A stretch of DNA of 64,000 nucleotides from Gorsachius magnificus (Eukaryota > Chordata > Aves > Pelecaniformes > Ardeidae), in contig CM067084.1 of NCBI GenBank assembly GCA_034008185.1, positions 19,930,885 to 19,994,884 of the forward strand. The letters are read 5' to 3'. Within the stretch, counting starts at the first letter, position 1. The number at the start of each line of letters is the position of its first letter. Positions 59,131 through 64,000 of the stretch are shown here, one piece after another. The notes below the pieces were generated by a model. It was not told the DNA's origin, did no database searches, and saw nothing but the letters and a program-made list of their open reading frames with translations. A program made the position numbers and the translations under genes.

Positions 59131-62100
59131 CTAAATTCATAAATAAACAATTTAAAAAAAAAAAATAAGAAAATGTTCAAATGTGTTCTTCACTGCTAGT
59201 TTTCTAGTTAAATATACAGAAGTTAATTCTATCGGCTAACATCGCTCAAATTCACTCCATTGTTTTTATATTGCTCTTTTCCTTACATATCTTTTTTAAA
59301 ACAACTAGCCATTAATCAACCCCAAACCACTGTTTAAAAAGGGCTTTTAACACTTGTTTCAATCAGCGTGCATAAACAGGATTCAACATACATTATTTAA
59401 TCAGTAGGTCTTGGAGGGAATCGAAGACAGTTATATTTCACGGAACAATTTCTTTACATTTTCAGGTACTTAGGAATGCAATGTAATTTTAAGTATACAT
59501 TTTGGGGAAATAAGTACAGTATCAAAACGCTACAGGAATTTTGCTATCTCCCAGTAAACTAGGACTGGTTTGATTTTTTTGTTTGGTTGGTTTTTTTGGT
59601 TGTTTGTTGGGTTTTTTTACATTTCCAGTTGAACATAGTTAAATACAGCTTTCATTTGCTGATAAACAGTATAAGAATTTACAAATGCAGAAAAAATGGT
59701 CAAGTCACTGCTTAAACACCACAGATGGGCTACACAGAGTATCTGCCAGACTTAACCTCCGTTAAATTTATTAAAATGAAGGAAAACATAGTCTATACGC
59801 ATAGCCTGAGGTCATTAGTATAGCACCTAAAGGTAAATACATTTTAATGATTCAGTTTTAAGACCAAACACTTAATAATTCCCACAATCATTTGTCTGTC
59901 ATAGCTGATAAAGCTGCTTTTTCTCAGAACCTGATTTAATACCATGGCAGCTGCCAAGCCTCAGCTACGACAATTTTTAAGAAAATGCAAGCTTCTAATG
60001 AGCAAGTTTTAAGCCATGGCTTGAGAAATCAAGTTTCACATGCCTTATAGGGATGGTTTGCTTCTGAGACTCTGGAAGCACACAATGCATTCATGTCTAC
60101 TTTAAAAATACTACTAAAGCCTGCTTTATCGATCTGTCTCTCATACCGGTAAAAAAACCCACCAAAAACCAAACACACACCCCCCCCCCCAAAACTAGGT
60201 CACCCTCTAAACACAGAGAAGGTATGACAAATTATGGTGGTATTTCTGTGGAATCATCTTCCCTGTTCCTGCCTCACTAGTTGTGGCTGACATCTGTTAC
60301 TTTAATGCCATTATACCCAGCCACCTCATGAATGGTAGCATATGGCTTGAGACAGATCAGGGCAGCTAGTGTCATTCTCAGATGCTTCTGTCCTACAGCA
60401 CAACACAAGCTTTGTAACAGGCCCTTGGTAATATAAAAAGCACGATAACAGCACGTACACAATATTCAAATTATTCTCATTTTGTGTTTTGGGGTTTTCT
60501 TTAAAGAAAAAAAGTGCTGAGTGTTTCTGAAGCAGGACAAAGAAGGTTGTTGCACTGACATGCAAAAAAATAAATCACAAAAATGACAGCACTGATAGAA
60601 GTATTTTCATTAGCAGTCTTACTGTGCTTAACATGCATGTTCCCTGACATATTTGAAACAGTTGCTATAATTACGCTTACAAAATAGCCTTCATCAAAAG
60701 CGACTGGTGGAAAAATTAGTGACGATGAGTCAGTAGACACACAGCTTATGACACCGATCTGTCAGAATCTGAAGTCTCCAACAGTGACAACTCCAGTGAC
60801 AGTGGGACTGACTAATTCACAGTCAATTTTGCAAACCTTCCCATTACTAACAAGCGCCCCTCCTACCTGCCCAAATTAAGCTCTCTCAAAAGCACATTAG
60901 TAAAATGAATGCAGAACTAAATTTAGTCACACAGTGCTAACATACATAAGAATATTGCCACATATTGGTCAAAATCTGATTATTGAAAGACAAGTTACTT
61001 GACTGTCTTAAAACAATAAAACAAAACTGGACAGAAGTTGAAGCTCTGTTATCACAAAAAGTTGATGCTATTAAGAAAAAAAATCTCACGCTGAAATTAA
61101 ATGCACCTTTGTATTCAGAAAATACTTTAAAAATACTGCTAAAGGCTACAAACATTTCCCAAAGATGATAACTTTTTACAGAGATACTTAAATCTTTCTG
61201 ACAACTGAAGTTATTGGTAGAAACCTGAATGATAAAGCAACTATTTCTAACCTACTAGTTATCAAAAAATACAAACCACTGCAACAAAGCAGCTCAGAAC
61301 TGAATGCAACAAGCCACAGAGTAGTAAAAAAAATTTATTCATTTGACTTAGGACACCTTTAAAAATAAACCTTATCTTTTGAGGAAAAAAAAAAAAATAA
61401 TTTTTTAAGTGACTTTCTGAAAATGTTACGATTAAGCAAAAGTTAGCAAAGGAACACAAACGTAGCCTTTCCACATAGGCAATATGCATTCATAGTAGTA
61501 AAGAATCAAGCAACTCTTCCCACAAGGACTCCTTGTGTTTATACATGCAAGAACTTTTGCATGAGGTTTATAAAGAACAACTGGATCTGTCTTCATGTTA
61601 AAAGCATGCACCAATGTATACAAAAAACATTGTAAATAGCTTCTTTAGTAGCATCAAGTGTGACGTCAAAGATTAATGTGTCAGCAAGAGGACCTTGAAA
61701 CTTCCTAACCCACCTAGTTTGAGTACTTTTTGTGTAAGACTAAAGGAAAAACCTCAGTTAACATCTCTGAGGACAGAGGCTTCCTTATAAACCCCAGCAG
61801 CAGAGAATCCAGAGCACAAGATGAATACCCTACCGAATTTGTACTACAGTGAATCACGAGGCTTGGAGCTTCCCAGGGCATTTAATCAGGGATGAAACAC
61901 ACCTCAGAAATCAGTGCTTTCATAGGTGCATGTTGTCCTTTGTTTCTTGGGTAATAAGAGAAATTAGCTTAACTGAAATCTGAAGAGATTGCATGTAAGA
62001 AAAATGCTAGTTGCATCTTAAAAGTACAGAACAACGTCTCTCTGAAGCCTGAACACCAGTTGCAACGAAAATTTTCTTCATAGTGGGAAAGATGGCATGA

Positions 62101-64000
62101 AAAATTTGCTGAAGCTTCAAAGGAATCACATAATGACAGCCTAGTGTTTTATTTGTCACATCACCAACAAGTAAGTCAGGAGATTTAAGGTAGACATTTT
62201 CAAGCCTGAGGTGAAGACTTATTTCACATTTGGTACCTAAGGAGACCTGCCCAATTTTAAGCAGTGTCTGTAAAGGCTCATACTATAGTAATACAAAAAT
62301 GGTTGTTCCAACTGCTAAGGATCTCCAAGACCAAAGTCACTTCTGTATCTGAGTAATAACAGCTAATTAAATGAATACCATGAAATAACTAGTGAAAGAT
62401 GGAAAGTAAAGGAGCCTTATGTAAATTCTGTCAGTTAGCCTTTGGGTTGCTGACTGACTCTAGAGGAAAAAAAAAAATAATTAAAAAAAACTGGGCACGC
62501 TGAGGAACTGGAAGACCCTGCGGTCCCTTTAGACTCATATGAGAGGAAACTGATTAAGCCCAACTCTAATGGTCTTTCATTTTTTGGAGATTATCATGAA
62601 CGCAGACATAATGAGAGAGCTGATGGACTACATGAACAGCTAAAGATGACCTCCTTTACTGCCTCATTTCCTTCTCCAATCAATTTTTGGGTATCTGTTG
62701 AGAAAAAGATCAGAAGAGGCCAAGGGGGATGTTGGCTGATCCAACAGATCTATACCTTTTCAAGCAAGTAACTCTCCCTCCTGTATTATAAGTCCTTCAT
62801 CACATGCCTACACGCACATACCAGCTTTACTATGGGAAAGGAAGTGGGAAGACTTGGAGAATTGCTTATAAGATGACTGGCTCTGGTTTAGGTGGCCTTC
62901 ACATTTTTCTTTTCTACACTGGTTTGGGGAAAAAGCTTCCAGCTGATCTTAACCATATAAAGAGAAAAAACTAGAAAACCCTTAAAGTTAACCACATTAA
63001 GTACTGATTTCTTAGTATTTGAAACAGAATATTTTAGCCTAGGCTTTTTTTTAATTTTAATCACTATTTTTAGGAAACATTAAGAAAAAAATGCATCATT
63101 TCGAATAATAAATCCCCTTTGTGACTAATGTCACCACCTCAATTGACAATGCAAAATCTCCAAACATGCAAGAGAAAAATACTGGAGAAAAAAAAAAAAC
63201 AAACTAAAAAGCATAGAAGACACTTGTATAAACCAGAAATATGTTCATTGCCTGCTGCGGTCCTTCAAGTCCATGAAGCTAACAAAGAAAGCAGCAAAGT
63301 GAAGCTCAACCTCCTCCCTCCCCCCCATTTTTCAGTCATTGTAGTTTAAGGGCTAAAAAATGAAATTAAGAATGTTTATTAGTGAAAACATTCAATTTTT
63401 ACTTCACTACAGCTCTCATGAAATCCCTTGCAAAAGTCCCATTAGCTTGAAAGATTGCCTCCCGTCATTATATAGGCACACTGGATCCAGCTTTTCCACA
63501 AAGAGAATACATGGCTGGGGTCTTGTTTTACATTAGGTTTCAACTCACTAGGCAAAAGTTTACAATATAAATAAATTGCTATGCAATTCAATCCATGTAA
63601 TTATAATACATATTTGTTTGTTAAAGAATTATCATATCTATCTCAATTATACCTATTACATGCACACAAATTATACATAAACCCCAGGTAGTAAAATGAT
63701 TTTTTTCATACTCTGCTAACTTGAGTGCAAATGGCCATGAAATACCTCAAAACTCCTTCAAGTCTAAGATTTTTACTGCTCTCTCGTCATATTTATTCTT
63801 TCATTATCTACTCTAAAATTTACAGCACAGCAGCCCACATCTGTCACAGGAGTCAGCCGGAGCACTATTCCTCCCTAGAGATGGAAAAATGTAATAACCC
63901 AGACAACGCACGCTAGGAACAGCGGCCTCTCCTCTCACCAACTAATTGCCTTTTTTTTTTTTTTTTTTTTTTTTTCCTCTCCCTCAAAATGGAACAATGC
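59131..64000 (-). other. RAPGEF2 intron upstream of W1 (partial)
   Basis: Continues past the window edge. No upstream RAPGEF2 exon was found in it, and no repeat family. Contains short homopolymers and a C-run at about 60,180-60,190. Confidence 0.7.
63951..63975 (+). repeat. T homopolymer, 25 nt, at the window end
   Basis: Uninterrupted T-run followed by CCTCTCCCTC, in the intron upstream of W1. Confidence 0.95.

Noticed and set aside
60727..60815. Short plus-strand frame reading DTDLSESEVSNSDNSS and so on to a stop
   Set aside because: It looks like an acidic Ser-rich protein end, but the frame is closed by TGA 24 nt before this segment, no good acceptor precedes it, and nothing adjacent extends it.

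Overview
The window is vertebrate nuclear DNA, most likely from a bird. It is AT-rich, has long introns, and carries CR1-type LINE copies, including one that ends in the CR1 3' signature, two copies of ATTCTGTG. A turtle or crocodilian cannot be excluded from sequence alone. The only protein-coding gene I can support is RAPGEF2 (PDZ-GEF1, RA-GEF-1, CNrasGEF), a guanine-nucleotide exchange factor for Rap1 and Rap2. It lies on the minus strand.

Layout in plus coordinates. 1-22,200 lies beyond the 3' end of RAPGEF2 and looks like gene-poor intergenic DNA. It holds a 1.7-kb 5'-truncated CR1 element (about 8,005-9,723), a strong G-quadruplex candidate near 5,860-5,900, and several homopolymers. 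About 22,215-24,249 is the RAPGEF2 3' UTR, ending at overlapping AATAAA signals. 24,250-59,130 holds 22 coding exons (called W1 to W22 from the 5' side; absolute exon numbers are unknown). 59,131-64,000 is the intron upstream of W1; the earlier 5' exons and the promoter are outside the window. All 21 introns between these exons have GT-AG ends. The exons sum to 4,284 nt and splice in one uninterrupted frame to 1,427 residues plus a stop.

Protein order encoded here: acidic segment, cyclic-nucleotide-binding-like domain, Ras exchanger motif (REM), PDZ domain, a basic linker, Ras-association (RA) domain, CDC25-type catalytic domain, then a long Ser/Pro-rich tail. The tail has a DSG-type degron motif, two PPxY motifs and a C-terminal PDZ ligand (VSAV). 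The REM and CDC25 domains together catalyse exchange, the RA domain binds active Ras-family GTPases, and the PDZ domain and C-terminus fix the protein at junctions and synapses.

Most interesting signal: besides a homology-supported 24-nt microexon (W15), the introns contain several short, in-frame candidate exons with splice sites and phases that fit the flanking exons. They are 12 nt (46,766-46,777), 15 nt (43,144-43,158), another 15 nt (42,066-42,080), 42 nt (25,920-25,961) and 150 nt (31,230-31,379). All would insert residues into linkers, never into a folded domain. The 12-nt and first 15-nt candidates have the strongest acceptors. They suggest a neural-type microexon programme in RAPGEF2. 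They come from reading splice signals only and need RNA evidence.
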